Origin: REEB95 sp035934995
GTDB lineage: Bacteria; Pseudomonadota; Alphaproteobacteria; ATCC43930; CGMCC-115725
Assembly: GCA_035934995.1 (NCBI GenBank)
Contig: DASYXI010000020.1
Span: 1 to 64,000 of the forward strand
DNA: 64,000 nucleotides
Reading direction: 5' to 3'
Positions 42,731-53,992 of the stretch are shown one piece after another. The translations under genes were made by a program, and so were the position numbers. The stretch's first letter is position 1. Every line of letters starts with the position of its first letter. The notes below the pieces were generated by a model that saw only the letters and a list, made by a program, of their open reading frames with translations, was not told where the DNA came from and made no database searches.

Positions 42731-44103
42731 TCGGCCGCGCTTTCCTCCGCGCGTCCCGCCGCCGTCACCGCCGCGGCGACGCTGTCGACGATTTCGGCCA
42801 CCAGCGCCTGATCCTCGCCCTCGGCCATGATGCGGATCAGCGGCTCGGTGCCGGATTTGCGCACCAGCAGGCGGCCGGCTTTGCCGAGACGCCGTTCGCC
42901 GGCGACGATCGCCGCCTTGACGGGGCCGTCATCGAGCAAATTGACGCCGCTGACGCGCACGTTGCGCAATAGCTGCGGCACCGGTTCGAAAACCTTGCAG
43001 ACCTGGCTCGCCGGCGCACTGGTCTCGACGATCGCGGCCAGCACCTCGAGCGCTGCGATCAGACCGTCGCCGGTCGTGGAATAGTCGCCCAGAATGATAT
43101 GGCCCGATTGCTCGCCGCCGAGGTTGCTGCCGATGCGGCGCATGGCCTCAACGACGTACCGGTCGCCCACCTGCGTGCGGGTCACGGCGACGTCGTTGCC
43201 GGCAAGATGACGCTCGAAGCCCAAATTCGACATCACGGTCGCGACCAGGCCCGATTTCGCCAGCCGGCTGCCGCGATGCCAGTTTAGCGCGATCAACGCC
43301 ATGAGTTGGTCGCCGTCGAGAATTTGACCGTGCTCGTCGGCCATGATCAAGCGGTCGGCATCACCATCGAGGGCGATGCCGAGGTCGGCGCCGTGCGCTA
43401 CGACCGTTTCCTGCATGGTTTCGGGCGCGGTGGTGCCGCATTTGCGGTTGATGTTGACGCCGTCAGGCGCCACGCCGATCGGCACAACTTCGGCACCGAG
43501 CTCCCACAACACCGTCGGCGCGACCTTGTATGCGGCGCCGTTGGCGCAATCGACCACGACCTTGAGGCCGTCGAGCCGCAAACGCTTGGGGAAGGTGTTC
43601 TTGACGAATTCGATGTAGCGGCCGCCGGCGTCGTCGAGCCGCTTGGCGCGGCCGAGCCCTTTGGAGCTCGCGCGCTGATCGGCGGCGCGGTCGAACGCCG
43701 CCTCGATCTGCACCTCGATCTCGTCGGAAAATTTGAAGCCATCCGGGCCAAACAGCTTGATGCCGTTGTCCTCGAACGGATTATGCGAGGCCGAAATCAT
43801 GACGCCCAAATCGGCGCGCAACGAGCGGGTCAGCATGGCGATCGCCGGCGTCGGCAGCGGTCCGACCAGCACCACGTCCATGCCCATGGCGATGAAGCCC
43901 GAGGTCAGCGCCGGCTCGATCAGGTAACCTGACAGCCGGGTATCTTTTCCAATCACGGCAAGGTGTCGGTGGTCGCCGCGGCGCAGCACGAGGGCCGCCG
44001 CCATCGCCACCTTGAGGGCGATGTCGGCCGTCATCGGTTCGCGATTGGCGGTGCCGCGGATACCGTCGGTACCGAACAGCTTGCGCGTGGTCGACTTCAC
44101 CAT
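42727..44103 (-). CDS. glmM: Phosphoglucosamine mutase
   Basis: Converts glucosamine-6-P to glucosamine-1-P for peptidoglycan and LPS. It has 458 residues. FGTDGIRGTAN opens domain 1; the phosphoserine loop is MISASHNPFEDNGIKLF (about 100-116), the metal loop ALDGDADRLIM (about 242-252), then GEQSGH and the phosphate-binding RKSGTEPLIRIM near the end. It is 22 bases downstream of ftsH, the usual ftsH-glmM neighbourhood. Confidence 0.97.
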   Translation of the reverse strand: MVKSTTRKLFGTDGIRGTANREPMTADIALKVAMAAALVLRRGDHRHLAVIGKDTRLSGYLIEPALTSGFIAMGMDVVLVGPLPTPAIAMLTRSLRADLGVMISASHNPFEDNGIKLFGPDGFKFSDEIEVQIEAAFDRAADQRASSKGLGRAKRLDDAGGRYIEFVKNTFPKRLRLDGLKVVVDCANGAAYKVAPTVLWELGAEVVPIGVAPDGVNINRKCGTTAPETMQETVVAHGADLGIALDGDADRLIMADEHGQILDGDQLMALIALNWHRGSRLAKSGLVATVMSNLGFERHLAGNDVAVTRTQVGDRYVVEAMRRIGSNLGGEQSGHIILGDYSTTGDGLIAALEVLAAIVETSAPASQVCKVFEPVPQLLRNVRVSGVNLLDDGPVKAAIVAGERRLGKAGRLLVRKSGTEPLIRIMAEGEDQALVAEIVDSVAAAVTAAGRAEESAAE

Positions 44104-44125
44104 GCCCCCTGGAGCGCGGGACGGC

Positions 44126-46072
<1,947 letters not shown>

Positions 46073-46163
46073 GAGTCCAAAGGCCTTTCTTTGCCGAGCC
46101 GGCCGCCCATTGTTCCCAAGGCTCTAGGGCCGGGTATCCTGCCCCCTCGCCGTCCAATGTTAC

Positions 46164-46191
46164 TACATAAGAAGGGTTTGCGCTTAAACAA
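46164..46191 (-). promoter_or_regulatory. Candidate ftsH promoter
   Basis: On the minus strand TTGTTT (46191-46186) and TATGTA (46169-46164) are spaced by 16 bases; the preceding base pattern CTTCTTATGT could also be read as a heat-shock sigma factor -10. The -35 overlaps the end of tilS. Evidence is limited to sequence likeness. Confidence 0.3.
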
Positions 46192-47518
46192 CTGTTACCC
46201 AAAGGCCCGAGAGCAGCCGCAACGGCGCAAATGCGGCGATTTCGCGACCGGCGAGCCGGGTGTCAATTCCGGACCGGCACCAACCGAGTGACGGTACCGC
46301 CGCCAAACCGCCGGTATCGGACAAGGCCGGCAAAGTTAACCGGACGACCGCCGGCACCCCGCCATCGCCGCCTTCGGCAGCCAGCCGCGCCGCACCGTCG
46401 GCGCCGAGCGGTCCGACGGATAGCCCGGCCGGTGCTTCGGCCGGCACCGTAATGGCGAACCGGCCGTCCCAATGCAGCCGTGCGCCTGAGGGCGCGGCCC
46501 GGCGATCGCTAATCGCCGCCGCCTCGCGACAAATCAGGAGATGGCCCGTTTTGGCCACCAGCTGACAGCCGCCCAATGTCCGACCGCCGCCGATGTCGGC
46601 GGGCAGCGATCCGTAAAGGCGTTCGAGTTGCTCGAGCCGGACCGGATAATCGGCGCCGCTAACGGTCGCCAGGACCGCGGCGAGCGCGCGCAGGCCGACT
46701 TCGGCCGGCGCCGCTTTGATCGCGGCGGCGTCGAGGCGGGCGTAGCCGAGCGGATCGAGCGCGACGGCGCACGCCAAGGTCGCTGTCACCATCGTCTCGA
46801 GGGCGCCGCGCGCGCGCGCCAGGCGCGCGGCCGTCGCCGCCAGCCGCTCTGCCGACAATCCTTCCTCGGCGAGGAAGGTTCGCGCCGCTCGTAATCGCAC
46901 GCGCTGAAACGCGGGATCGCGATTCATCGGATCCTCGATCGGCGTGACGCCGCGTTCGCGCACGGTCGCGCGCAACCGTTCCGGCGGGATCGTCAGCAAT
47001 GGGCGCAACACACGACATGTCCGCCGGATGCCGACTGGCGCGATGCCGGCCAAGCCGTCGAGACCGCTGCCGCGCGCCAGCCGCATGAGCAGCGTCTCGG
47101 CCTGATCGTCGCGGTGATGCGCCGTCAAAAGATGAAGCACGCCGGCGTCCGCGCACCAGCTTTCGAGCAACCGGTAGCGCGCGCGGCGAGCCGCGTCTTC
47201 GAGATTACCCGGAGGCGGCGCGCTGCCACAGACGAGAATCTGGTGAGCGACGCCAAGCGCGGCGAGCGCCCGGCCGACGCCGGCGGCTTCGTTCGTCGAT
47301 TCAGGCCGCAGGCGGTGGTCAACGATCAGCGCGGTGACGGTGCCGCCTTGGGCGCGCGCCCAGCGATCGGCGAGCATCGCGAGCGCCATGCTGTCGCCGC
47401 CGCCGGAACAGGCCACCGCCAGATGCGGCGCGGTTTCGAACGGCGCGAACGGTGCCATCAACTGCTCGAACTCCGCCGCGGTGAGCGGTGTCATCGAGCC
47501 AGCGACAGCGCCTTCCAT
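46184..47518 (-). CDS. tilS: tRNA(Ile)-lysidine synthetase
   Basis: Makes lysidine at C34 of the AUA-reading tRNA-Ile. It has 444 residues from ATG 47518 (ATG 47494 is an alternative). The PP-loop is VACSGGGDSMALAML (about 34-48), and LTAHHRDDQAETLLMRLARGSGLDGLAGI (about 129-157) is the TilS motif. RCIEDPMN-type and C-terminal substrate domains follow. Lies 5 bases after cpoB. Essential in most bacteria. Confidence 0.94.
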   Translation of the reverse strand: MEGAVAGSMTPLTAAEFEQLMAPFAPFETAPHLAVACSGGGDSMALAMLADRWARAQGGTVTALIVDHRLRPESTNEAAGVGRALAALGVAHQILVCGSAPPPGNLEDAARRARYRLLESWCADAGVLHLLTAHHRDDQAETLLMRLARGSGLDGLAGIAPVGIRRTCRVLRPLLTIPPERLRATVRERGVTPIEDPMNRDPAFQRVRLRAARTFLAEEGLSAERLAATAARLARARGALETMVTATLACAVALDPLGYARLDAAAIKAAPAEVGLRALAAVLATVSGADYPVRLEQLERLYGSLPADIGGGRTLGGCQLVAKTGHLLICREAAAISDRRAAPSGARLHWDGRFAITVPAEAPAGLSVGPLGADGAARLAAEGGDGGVPAVVRLTLPALSDTGGLAAVPSLGWCRSGIDTRLAGREIAAFAPLRLLSGLWVTVV

Positions 47519-47522
47519 CGCG

Positions 47523-48350
47523 TCAGCAACCCAGGTGGTGTTTCTCGGCGGTCGCCGGGCCGCGCACATTGGCGGGCATCTGCGGGAAATCGTGGTCCAG
47601 CCGCTGGAGCGCCGTGCAGGCATTGGTTTTCTGGCCCATGTTGCCGAGTGACATGGCGAGCTTCAGCAGATCGTCCGGCGCCTTGCCGCTTTTGGGATAT
47701 TTTTGATAGCCCTCGGCGAAGGCGATCGCGGCATCCTTCCAATTCTTGCGCACGTAAAAAGTCTCGCCGAGCCAATATTGCGCATCACCGGCGAGCGGAT
47801 CCTTCGGATGTTGCGTGACGAAGGCGCGCAATGCCTGTTCGGCACCGAGATAGTCGGCCTGGCGCAACAACGCGAAGGCAGCTTGGTATTGCTGGTTCGG
47901 CGTCGTAGCGGGCGCGTTCGCCGACGCCGTCGCCGGAGCCCTGCCGGGCGCTGCCGGTGGCGCGTCGCCGCCGGCCGGCGCGCCATGTTCGAGCGCCGTC
48001 AGCCGCATGTCGACGTCACTCGACAACTTGTCGAGCCGCGCGCCCAACTGACTGATGGCGTTGTTGAGGGTTTCGACTTTGCCGGTGAGATCGCGCATCT
48101 GGTCTTCGAGACGCGTCATCCGATCTTCGTCTTGCAAGGCGAGCGGCCCGGACGCTTGCGGGGCTTGGCCGGTCGCCGCCGGTGGCGGCGGATTGCCCTG
48201 ATAAACTTGCCGCTGTAGGGCGTTGAGATCCCGCTGCATGCGGTCCAATCGATCGCTCAACGCGGCCGCATCGCCGTTATTCTGCGCCGGTGCCGCCGGG
48301 ATCGAGCCCAGCAGCGCGACAAGCGCCAATACAATGATCCGGAAACGCAT
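47523..48350 (-). CDS. cpoB: Cell division coordinator CpoB (YbgF)
   Basis: Periplasmic protein linking Tol-Pal to peptidoglycan synthesis at division. It has 275 residues. Signal peptide 1-22 (cleaved after AAPAQ region), N-terminal coiled coil with LQRQV and LEDQMRDLTGKVETL repeats (about 30-110), a Pro/Ala-rich linker, then tandem TPRs starting QYQAAFALLRQADYLGAEQALRAF (about 155 onward). ATG 48350 is used; a GTG one codon earlier exists. It follows pal across a terminator. Confidence 0.93.
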   Translation of the reverse strand: MRFRIIVLALVALLGSIPAAPAQNNGDAAALSDRLDRMQRDLNALQRQVYQGNPPPPAATGQAPQASGPLALQDEDRMTRLEDQMRDLTGKVETLNNAISQLGARLDKLSSDVDMRLTALEHGAPAGGDAPPAAPGRAPATASANAPATTPNQQYQAAFALLRQADYLGAEQALRAFVTQHPKDPLAGDAQYWLGETFYVRKNWKDAAIAFAEGYQKYPKSGKAPDDLLKLAMSLGNMGQKTNACTALQRLDHDFPQMPANVRGPATAEKHHLGC

Positions 48351-48397
48351 CACGGCCGCGGTCCTTCGCGTAAACAGTGATGATCGAGCATTAGGGC

Positions 48398-48454
48398 AAA
48401 AAAAGGGCGCCTGCCCCTCCGCGACCGATCCGTCGCTGGTAGGAAGCAGGCGCC
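48398..48454 (-). terminator. Intrinsic terminator after pal
   Basis: On the minus strand GGCGCCTGC (48454-48446) pairs perfectly with GCAGGCGCC (48414-48406) and is followed by CTTTTTTT. The loop is about 31 bases. It starts 29 bases after the pal stop and should separate tol-pal from cpoB. Confidence 0.75.
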
Positions 48455-48482
48455 TCTTGGTCCGTTCGAACGTCGTGGTCCG

Positions 48483-48953
48483 TTACTGAACGACGGTCAC
48501 GCCGCGGCGGTTCTGCGCCCACGCCGCTTCGTTATCGCCGATCACCGCCGGACGCTCTTTGCCGTAGCTGATCGTCGTGATGCGGTTGGCGTCGATGCCG
48601 AGAGCGACCAATGCGCGCTTCACGGCGTTGGCGCGACGAGCGCCGAGCGCCAAGTTGTATTCGCGCGTGCCGCGATCATCGCAGTGACCTTCGACGGTCA
48701 CCTTCGTGTTCGGGTACTTCTTCAGCCAAGCCGCTTGGCGTTGGAGAGTCTGTTCGCCTTCCGGCTTGATGTTGGACTGGTTGAAGTCGAAGAAGACGCG
48801 ATCGCCGACATTCTGCACGAAATCTTCGCGCGAGCCCGGCGCCGCAGCCGAAGCTGCCGCCGTACCGCCCGCATTGGCACCCGATTGCGGCGAGCTCGAA
48901 CACGCCGCCAGAAACGACATCGCCGCGATCACAAAAAGTGACCTAAAATTCAT
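48483..48953 (-). CDS. pal: Peptidoglycan-associated lipoprotein
   Basis: Outer-membrane lipoprotein that binds diaminopimelate and TolB. It has 156 residues. Lipoprotein signal with lipobox LAAC (Cys18), an Ala/Ser linker, then the OmpA-like domain: VFFDFNQSNIKPEG (about 53-66), VEGHCDDRGTREYNLALGARRANAVK (about 87-112) and NRRGVTVV. The ATG at 48953 follows CAAGGAGCGG. Follows tolB by 127 bases, so a separate promoter is possible. Confidence 0.97.
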   Translation of the reverse strand: MNFRSLFVIAAMSFLAACSSSPQSGANAGGTAAASAAAPGSREDFVQNVGDRVFFDFNQSNIKPEGEQTLQRQAAWLKKYPNTKVTVEGHCDDRGTREYNLALGARRANAVKRALVALGIDANRITTISYGKERPAVIGDNEAAWAQNRRGVTVVQ

Positions 48954-49080
48954 TTTCCGCTCCTTGTTGGAATCACGTTCGTGATGGCAGTGCCCGGAGG
49001 GGCCCCCTCTTACGCCCGGAACCTCATAATTACAGGCCCGTAGCGCAGACGAATTGGAAGCGACTATAGCGCTGGCGTTG

Positions 49081-50400
49081 TTAGGGAAGCAAGGGGGACC
49101 AAGCCGGATCGGACGCATCCGCCGGTGTGACAACTTCGCGCTCGTTGTAGCCGGTTAAATCGATGGTGTAGAGGCGGCTCGATGAGCCACGCCCACGCGC
49201 GTCGGCGGCCGTCTGGCGGAAGTAGATCAGCACGCGCCCATTCGGTGCCCAACTTGGTCCCTCGACGAGAAAGCCGCTGGTCAGGAGCCGTTCACCAGAG
49301 CCATCGGGATGCATCACGCCGATGTAGAATTGACCGTTGTCGATTTTCGTGAAGGCGATCAGATCGCCACGCGGCGACCACACCGGTGTGCCGTAACGGC
49401 CGGAGCCGAAACTGATGCGGTGGATGTTGCTGCCGTCGGAATTCATCACGTAGAGCTGCTGCGAGCCGCCGCGATCGGAGTTGAACACGACGTGCTGACT
49501 GTCAGGCGAAAAGCACGGCGACGTGTCGATCGCGTCGGTGCTGGTCAGCTGGATCGCGTGCCGCGTGCGGAGATCGAGCGTGTAGATCTGACTCGCGCCA
49601 TGCACCGATAGACTCATGATCACGCGATTGCCGTCGGGCGAGAAACGCGGCGCGAAAGTCATGCCAGGGAAATCGCCGAGCACTTCCTGCTGGCCGGTGT
49701 CGATATTGAACAGGTACACCCGCGGCGTTCCGCGCGCATACGAGAGATAGGTGATCTCCTGAGTCGACGGCGAGAAACGCGGCGTCAAGACCAACGCTTT
49801 GCCGTCGGTCAGGTAACGGTTGTTAGCGCCGTCCTGATCCATGATGGCGAGGCGCTTGATGCGGTGATCGAGCGGACCGCTTTCGGCGATGTAGACGATG
49901 CGCGTATCGAAGTAGCCGTCTTCGCCGGTGATGCGCTTATAGATGGCGTCGGCGATGATATGCGCGATGCGGCGCCAGTTCGACGCGGTCGTGGTGTATT
50001 TCAGTCCAGTCAGCTGCTGTTGCGCGAAAACATCCCATAGCCGGAATTCGACCTCGAGCCGGCCGTCCGGCATCGGCGTCGCGCTGCCGGTCACCAGCGC
50101 CTGGGCGTTGATGACGCGCCAATCGTTGTAGTTCGGCGGAATATGCGATGCGGGATCCTTGTCGACGAAAGCCTGCTGGTCGATCGGCTTGAAAAGGCCG
50201 GACCGCTCTAGATCGGCCGACAACACCTGCGTGATGTCGTTGGCCGACGGCGCGCCGCCCGCGAAGGTGGGAACGGCGATCGGCAGCGGCTCGATCTTGC
50301 CTCGCGTAATATCGAGGTGGAGCTCGGCGCGTGCCGACAACGGCAAAACGCAGAGCACCGCAAGGATTACAAGCGTGAAAGGTTGAAGCAGGCGATTCAT
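49081..50400 (-). CDS. tolB: Tol-Pal system protein TolB
   Basis: Periplasmic beta-propeller that bridges TolA and Pal. It has 439 residues. Signal peptide ends near ARA/EL (about 25). The N-terminal domain is followed by repeated propeller motifs: LTPRFSPSTQEITYLSY, FAPRFSPDGNRVIMSLS, TSPCFSPDSQHVVFNSD and TPVWSPRGDLIAFTK. The start overlaps the tolA stop (ATGA). Confidence 0.97.
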   Translation of the reverse strand: MNRLLQPFTLVILAVLCVLPLSARAELHLDITRGKIEPLPIAVPTFAGGAPSANDITQVLSADLERSGLFKPIDQQAFVDKDPASHIPPNYNDWRVINAQALVTGSATPMPDGRLEVEFRLWDVFAQQQLTGLKYTTTASNWRRIAHIIADAIYKRITGEDGYFDTRIVYIAESGPLDHRIKRLAIMDQDGANNRYLTDGKALVLTPRFSPSTQEITYLSYARGTPRVYLFNIDTGQQEVLGDFPGMTFAPRFSPDGNRVIMSLSVHGASQIYTLDLRTRHAIQLTSTDAIDTSPCFSPDSQHVVFNSDRGGSQQLYVMNSDGSNIHRISFGSGRYGTPVWSPRGDLIAFTKIDNGQFYIGVMHPDGSGERLLTSGFLVEGPSWAPNGRVLIYFRQTAADARGRGSSSRLYTIDLTGYNEREVVTPADASDPAWSPLLP

Positions 50401-51239
50401 GAAAGGTCCTTGGGGTCAAAGGTTATCGTGAATGTTTGCCATAGGTCATATTTTTGTGGCGGAAGTTTGAGCGGCTGACAGGTGGGATTCCGCAAGGCGC
50501 GCATGGCGCTTTCCGCTGCCGCCTGGAAGAAGGGGTCGCTGAGACGCTGGGGGTTCATCAGCGTCGCCGACCGCACCGTGCCGTCCGGGTTCATCGAAAC
50601 GCGAAATTCGGGCGTCAGGTCCTGGGCGCCGCGCGCGCCGGCAGGCACGTTCCAGCATTGTTCGATCTGCTGCTTGACCAAGTCGAGCTCGCTCACCGAA
50701 AGCTGGGCGCCGAGCGGCGCGATCGGCTGCGATGACGGCTGTGGTTTCGCCGGCTGCTGGGTCGGCTGATCCTGCGGCAACGGCTTCGACGCGAGGTTCT
50801 TGAGCAACGTGTCGAAGGCCATGTCCTGTTTCTTCTGCGGCGGCAGCGGTTGCGGCGGCTGGGGCGGTTGCGGCGCAACCTCGGGCTTCGGCGGCTGCGG
50901 CTTTTCCGGCACCTGAACGTCCGCCGGCTTAGGCATCGGCGGTGGCGGCGGGGGCGCGGCCTTCGCCTGCTGCGGCTGTGGCGGCGTCGGCTTTGGTTGT
51001 TGGGCTTGAACGACCTTGGGCGGCGCTTTCGGCTTCGGCGGGGTGAAGGCTTTCATGGTGGCCAGCGTCTTCGGCCCGATATTCACGACCTCGACGACGA
51101 GAGGCTGCTCCTCGTCGATATGCGTCTCAAACACCGATGGCAGGCCGAGCACCACCGCGAGCACGACCAACAGGTGCAACACGGCGGACAATATGAGACC
51201 GCGCCGTTCCGGCATGTTATCGGTATGCGCAACCGTCAC
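50397..51239 (-). CDS. tolA: Tol-Pal system protein TolA
   Basis: Inner-membrane, periplasm-spanning energy coupler. It has 280 residues. A single helix at about 16-35 is followed by a proline/lysine/glutamine-rich stalk (about 65-180) with PKP, QPQ and PPP runs rather than the usual long alpha-helix. The C-terminal TonB-like domain has WNVPAGARGAQDLTPEFRVSMNPDGTVRSA. Translation is coupled to tolB. Confidence 0.94.
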   Translation of the reverse strand: MTVAHTDNMPERRGLILSAVLHLLVVLAVVLGLPSVFETHIDEEQPLVVEVVNIGPKTLATMKAFTPPKPKAPPKVVQAQQPKPTPPQPQQAKAAPPPPPPMPKPADVQVPEKPQPPKPEVAPQPPQPPQPLPPQKKQDMAFDTLLKNLASKPLPQDQPTQQPAKPQPSSQPIAPLGAQLSVSELDLVKQQIEQCWNVPAGARGAQDLTPEFRVSMNPDGTVRSATLMNPQRLSDPFFQAAAESAMRALRNPTCQPLKLPPQKYDLWQTFTITFDPKDLS

Positions 51240-51240
51240 T

Positions 51241-51699
51241 TCAACGCCGCAAAGCCTTCGTGTTCGTCCCCGGCAGTTCGGCGATCAACGAAACCTTGGT
51301 GAAACCCGCCGAGCTCACGACTCCCATGATCTCGAGCACCCGGCCATAGTCGATCGCGCGGTCACCGCGCACATAGATCGTGGCGTTGGGATTGTTGTTG
51401 GTGATCGCCACCAGCCGCGGACCAAGATCCTTCGGATCGATCTTGTTGTTCTGCAGATAGACCTCACCTTTGGAATCGATGGTGATGACCAACGGTTCCT
51501 TCGGCTCGTTGATGGCCGGCGCCTGGGTCTGGGGCAAATCGACCGGCACGCCCACCGTCAGCAGCGGCGCCGTCACCATGAAGATGACCAACAGCACCAG
51601 CATGACGTCGACCATCGGCGTGACGTTGATCTCGGACATCGGCCGATAGCGGGCTGAGCGGGGGCCCGCGTCGCGCGATCCCGGAAGCGTCGCGGCCAT
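51241..51699 (-). CDS. tolR: Tol-Pal system protein TolR
   Basis: A 152-residue ExbD/TolR family protein. The helix VMLVLLVIFMVTAPLLTVGVPV (about 32-53) starts with the conserved Asp in TPMVDVM, which takes part in proton use with TolQ. The periplasmic domain contains ITIDSKGEVYLQNN. ATG 51699 lies one base after tolQ stop; the longer frame is a shadow. Confidence 0.96.
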   Translation of the reverse strand: MAATLPGSRDAGPRSARYRPMSEINVTPMVDVMLVLLVIFMVTAPLLTVGVPVDLPQTQAPAINEPKEPLVITIDSKGEVYLQNNKIDPKDLGPRLVAITNNNPNATIYVRGDRAIDYGRVLEIMGVVSSAGFTKVSLIAELPGTNTKALRR

Positions 51700-51700
51700 G

Positions 51701-52477
51701 TCAGTGCGCCTTCTCGTCGAGTTGCCGCGACAGGATGGCGCTGAACTCGGTGGCGAAGGCCTGCAGGCGGCCCGCGTAGCGGCTGAAATCGGTCGAGAAT
51801 TTGTTGTAAGCGATGACCGCCGGAATCGCCGCCACCAGGCCGAGCGCTGTGGCGAACAGCGATTCCGCGATACCGGGCGCAACCACCGCCAGGCTCGTGT
51901 TCTTGACCGCCGCGATCGCCTGGAAGCTGTTCATGATGCCCCACACCGTGCCGAACAACCCGACGAACGGCGCGGTCGAGCCGACGGTGGCGAGGAACGA
52001 CATATAGCGCTCGAGCCGATCCATCTCCCGGCCGAGCGTGATTTGCATGACGCGTTCGACGCGTTCCTTGAGGTTCGCGCGCATGCTGGTGCTTTCGATC
52101 AGGCCCTTGGCGACGCTGCGCCGCCACTCGCGCATCGCCGCGGCGAAGACCGCAGACATCGGATCCTCCGGCCGTTCGCCGACGCGGTCGTAGAGATCGT
52201 CGAGCGACCCGCCGGACCAGAAGCATTCCTCGAACTGCTCGGCATCGCGATGGAGGCGCCGCAGCTTGCTCGCCTTGTCGAAGATCACGGCCCACGACCA
52301 GAACGAGGCCGCAAGCAAGAGGAACAGCACGAGCTTGACGATCGTGTCCGCCTGCATGAACAGGGTGAACATCGAAAGGTCGTGCGGCGCCGCGGAGCCC
52401 GCGAGCGCCATTTGATCGATCGGCGCGGGCGGACTTGCCAGCGTGTTGACGGCGTTGTCGATGACGTTACCGGCCAT
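51701..52477 (-). CDS. tolQ: Tol-Pal system protein TolQ
   Basis: A 258-residue ExbB/TolQ family proton channel with three helices: about 45-65 (VKLVLFLLLAASFWSWAVIF), about 155-175 (YMSFLATVGSTAPFVGLFGTVWG) and about 190-215. It powers TolA. The start codon overlaps the preceding ybgC gene by 11 bases on the same strand, the usual ybgC-tolQ arrangement. Confidence 0.97.
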   Translation of the reverse strand: MAGNVIDNAVNTLASPPAPIDQMALAGSAAPHDLSMFTLFMQADTIVKLVLFLLLAASFWSWAVIFDKASKLRRLHRDAEQFEECFWSGGSLDDLYDRVGERPEDPMSAVFAAAMREWRRSVAKGLIESTSMRANLKERVERVMQITLGREMDRLERYMSFLATVGSTAPFVGLFGTVWGIMNSFQAIAAVKNTSLAVVAPGIAESLFATALGLVAAIPAVIAYNKFSTDFSRYAGRLQAFATEFSAILSRQLDEKAH

Positions 52478-52943
52478 TGGCTTTGATCACCTTTGGAGTT
52501 GGAGAGGTTTGGGGATCGAATTGCGCGACGGCGGCCGCGAGCGGCGGCGGCAGGCGTGTTGGCCGGCCGCTCTTGGCGACGCAGACGACGGTACAGGTCA
52601 TGGCGAATAGCCGCGTGCCGCCGCGCGCGATCGTCTGTTCGAGATCGATCGCGGCGCCGCTGGCACCGAGCACGCGGGTTTGAACGACGAGCTCGTCGTC
52701 GAGCCGCGCCGGCGCGAGATACTCGGCGGCAAGCTTGTGCACGGCGAGAACGACACCGGATTCATCGCGTAGCCTGCCGTGCGATGCGCCGAGTGCGCGA
52801 ATCGCCTCGCTGCGCGCGCGTTCGGCGAATTTGAGATAGTTGGCGTAATAGACGACACCGCCGGCGTCGGTGTCCTCGTAATAGACGTGCACCGGATAAT
52901 GGTGGGCGCCGTCGATAAGGCGGCCTTCGCGTGGCAAGTTCAC
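52467..52943 (-). CDS. ybgC: YbgC family acyl-CoA thioesterase
   Basis: A 158-residue hot-dog thioesterase. VYYEDTDAGGVVYYANYLKFAERARSE-like (about 20-46) is the signature, with the catalytic Asp in EDTD. It is always found ahead of tolQ and may act on membrane lipid acyl-CoAs. ATG 52943 overlaps the ruvB stop by ATGA. Confidence 0.95.
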   Translation of the reverse strand: MNLPREGRLIDGAHHYPVHVYYEDTDAGGVVYYANYLKFAERARSEAIRALGASHGRLRDESGVVLAVHKLAAEYLAPARLDDELVVQTRVLGASGAAIDLEQTIARGGTRLFAMTCTVVCVAKSGRPTRLPPPLAAAVAQFDPQTSPTPKVIKANGR

Positions 52944-53992
52944 GCCGGCTCCTCCTCGCTGTCCTTGGCGCCGAGGAGATCAAGCTGCGCCCCCTTGGGC
53001 CGCACCGGCTTGAGATCGAGATAAAGGAAGCCGGCATCGGTCAACATGCGGCCGCGCGGCGTGCGATGGACGAGGCCCTGCTGCACGAGATAAGGCTCGA
53101 TCACGTCCTCAATGACGTCGCGCTCTTCGCCGAGCGCGGCGGCGACGGTTTCGGCGCCCACCGGTCCGCCGCCATAGTTGCGCGCGATGCATAAAAGATA
53201 GCGGCGGTCCATCGCGTCAAGCCCGCTGGCGTCGACCTCGAGCCGTTGCAGCGCCGCGTCGGCGATTTTGACGTCGACGCGCGAGGCGCCGCCGACCGCG
53301 GCGAAATCGCGGACGCGCCGCAATAAGCGCGACGCAACGCGCGGCGTGCCGCGCGAACGCCGCGCGATTTCGCCGGCACCTTCGGCGTCGAGCGTCATGC
53401 CGAGCACGCGCGCGCCGCGCGCCACAATCTCGCGCAGCTCGGCCGTCTCGTAGAATTGCAGGCGCAGCGGGATGCCGAAGCGCTCGCGCAACGGACGGGT
53501 AATGAGCCCGGCGCGTGTCGTCGCGCCGATCAGCGTGAACGCCGGCAGATCGATGCGCACGGAACGCGCCGCCGGTCCTTCGCCGATCACCAGATCGAGC
53601 TCGAAATCTTCCATCGCCGGGTAAAGCACCTCTTCGACCGCCGGTGCGAGGCGGTGAATCTCGTCGATGAACAGCACGTCGCGCGGCTCGAGATTCGTCA
53701 GGATCGCGGCGAGATCGCCGGCGCGCTGAATGACCGGCCCCGACGTGGCGCGAAAGCCCGCGCCCATCTCGCGGGCGATGATCTGCGCCAGCGTCGTCTT
53801 GCCGAGGCCCGGCGGACCGGAAAGGAGAACGTGATCGAGCGCTTCGCCGCGTGCGCGCGCCGCCTTGATGAAGACCGCGAGATTGTCGCGCACCGTCTTC
53901 TGGCCGACGAACTCAGCCAGCGTCGCCGGGCGTAGCGACAGTTCGGCGTCCTCGGGTCGGCGGTCGGCGGACAGAATGCGCGGCGCCGTCAT
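52940..53992 (-). CDS. ruvB: Holliday junction DNA helicase RuvB
   Basis: AAA+ motor for branch migration. It has 350 residues. LRPATLAEFVGQ is the family opening, Walker A GPPGLGKTTLA (about 61-71), Walker B VLFIDEIHRL (about 108-117), sensor motif IGATTRAG and the C-terminal winged helix with QGLVHRTPRGRML. ATGA couplings link ruvA-ruvB and ruvB-ybgC. Confidence 0.98.
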   Translation of the reverse strand: MTAPRILSADRRPEDAELSLRPATLAEFVGQKTVRDNLAVFIKAARARGEALDHVLLSGPPGLGKTTLAQIIAREMGAGFRATSGPVIQRAGDLAAILTNLEPRDVLFIDEIHRLAPAVEEVLYPAMEDFELDLVIGEGPAARSVRIDLPAFTLIGATTRAGLITRPLRERFGIPLRLQFYETAELREIVARGARVLGMTLDAEGAGEIARRSRGTPRVASRLLRRVRDFAAVGGASRVDVKIADAALQRLEVDASGLDAMDRRYLLCIARNYGGGPVGAETVAAALGEERDVIEDVIEPYLVQQGLVHRTPRGRMLTDAGFLYLDLKPVRPKGAQLDLLGAKDSEEEPA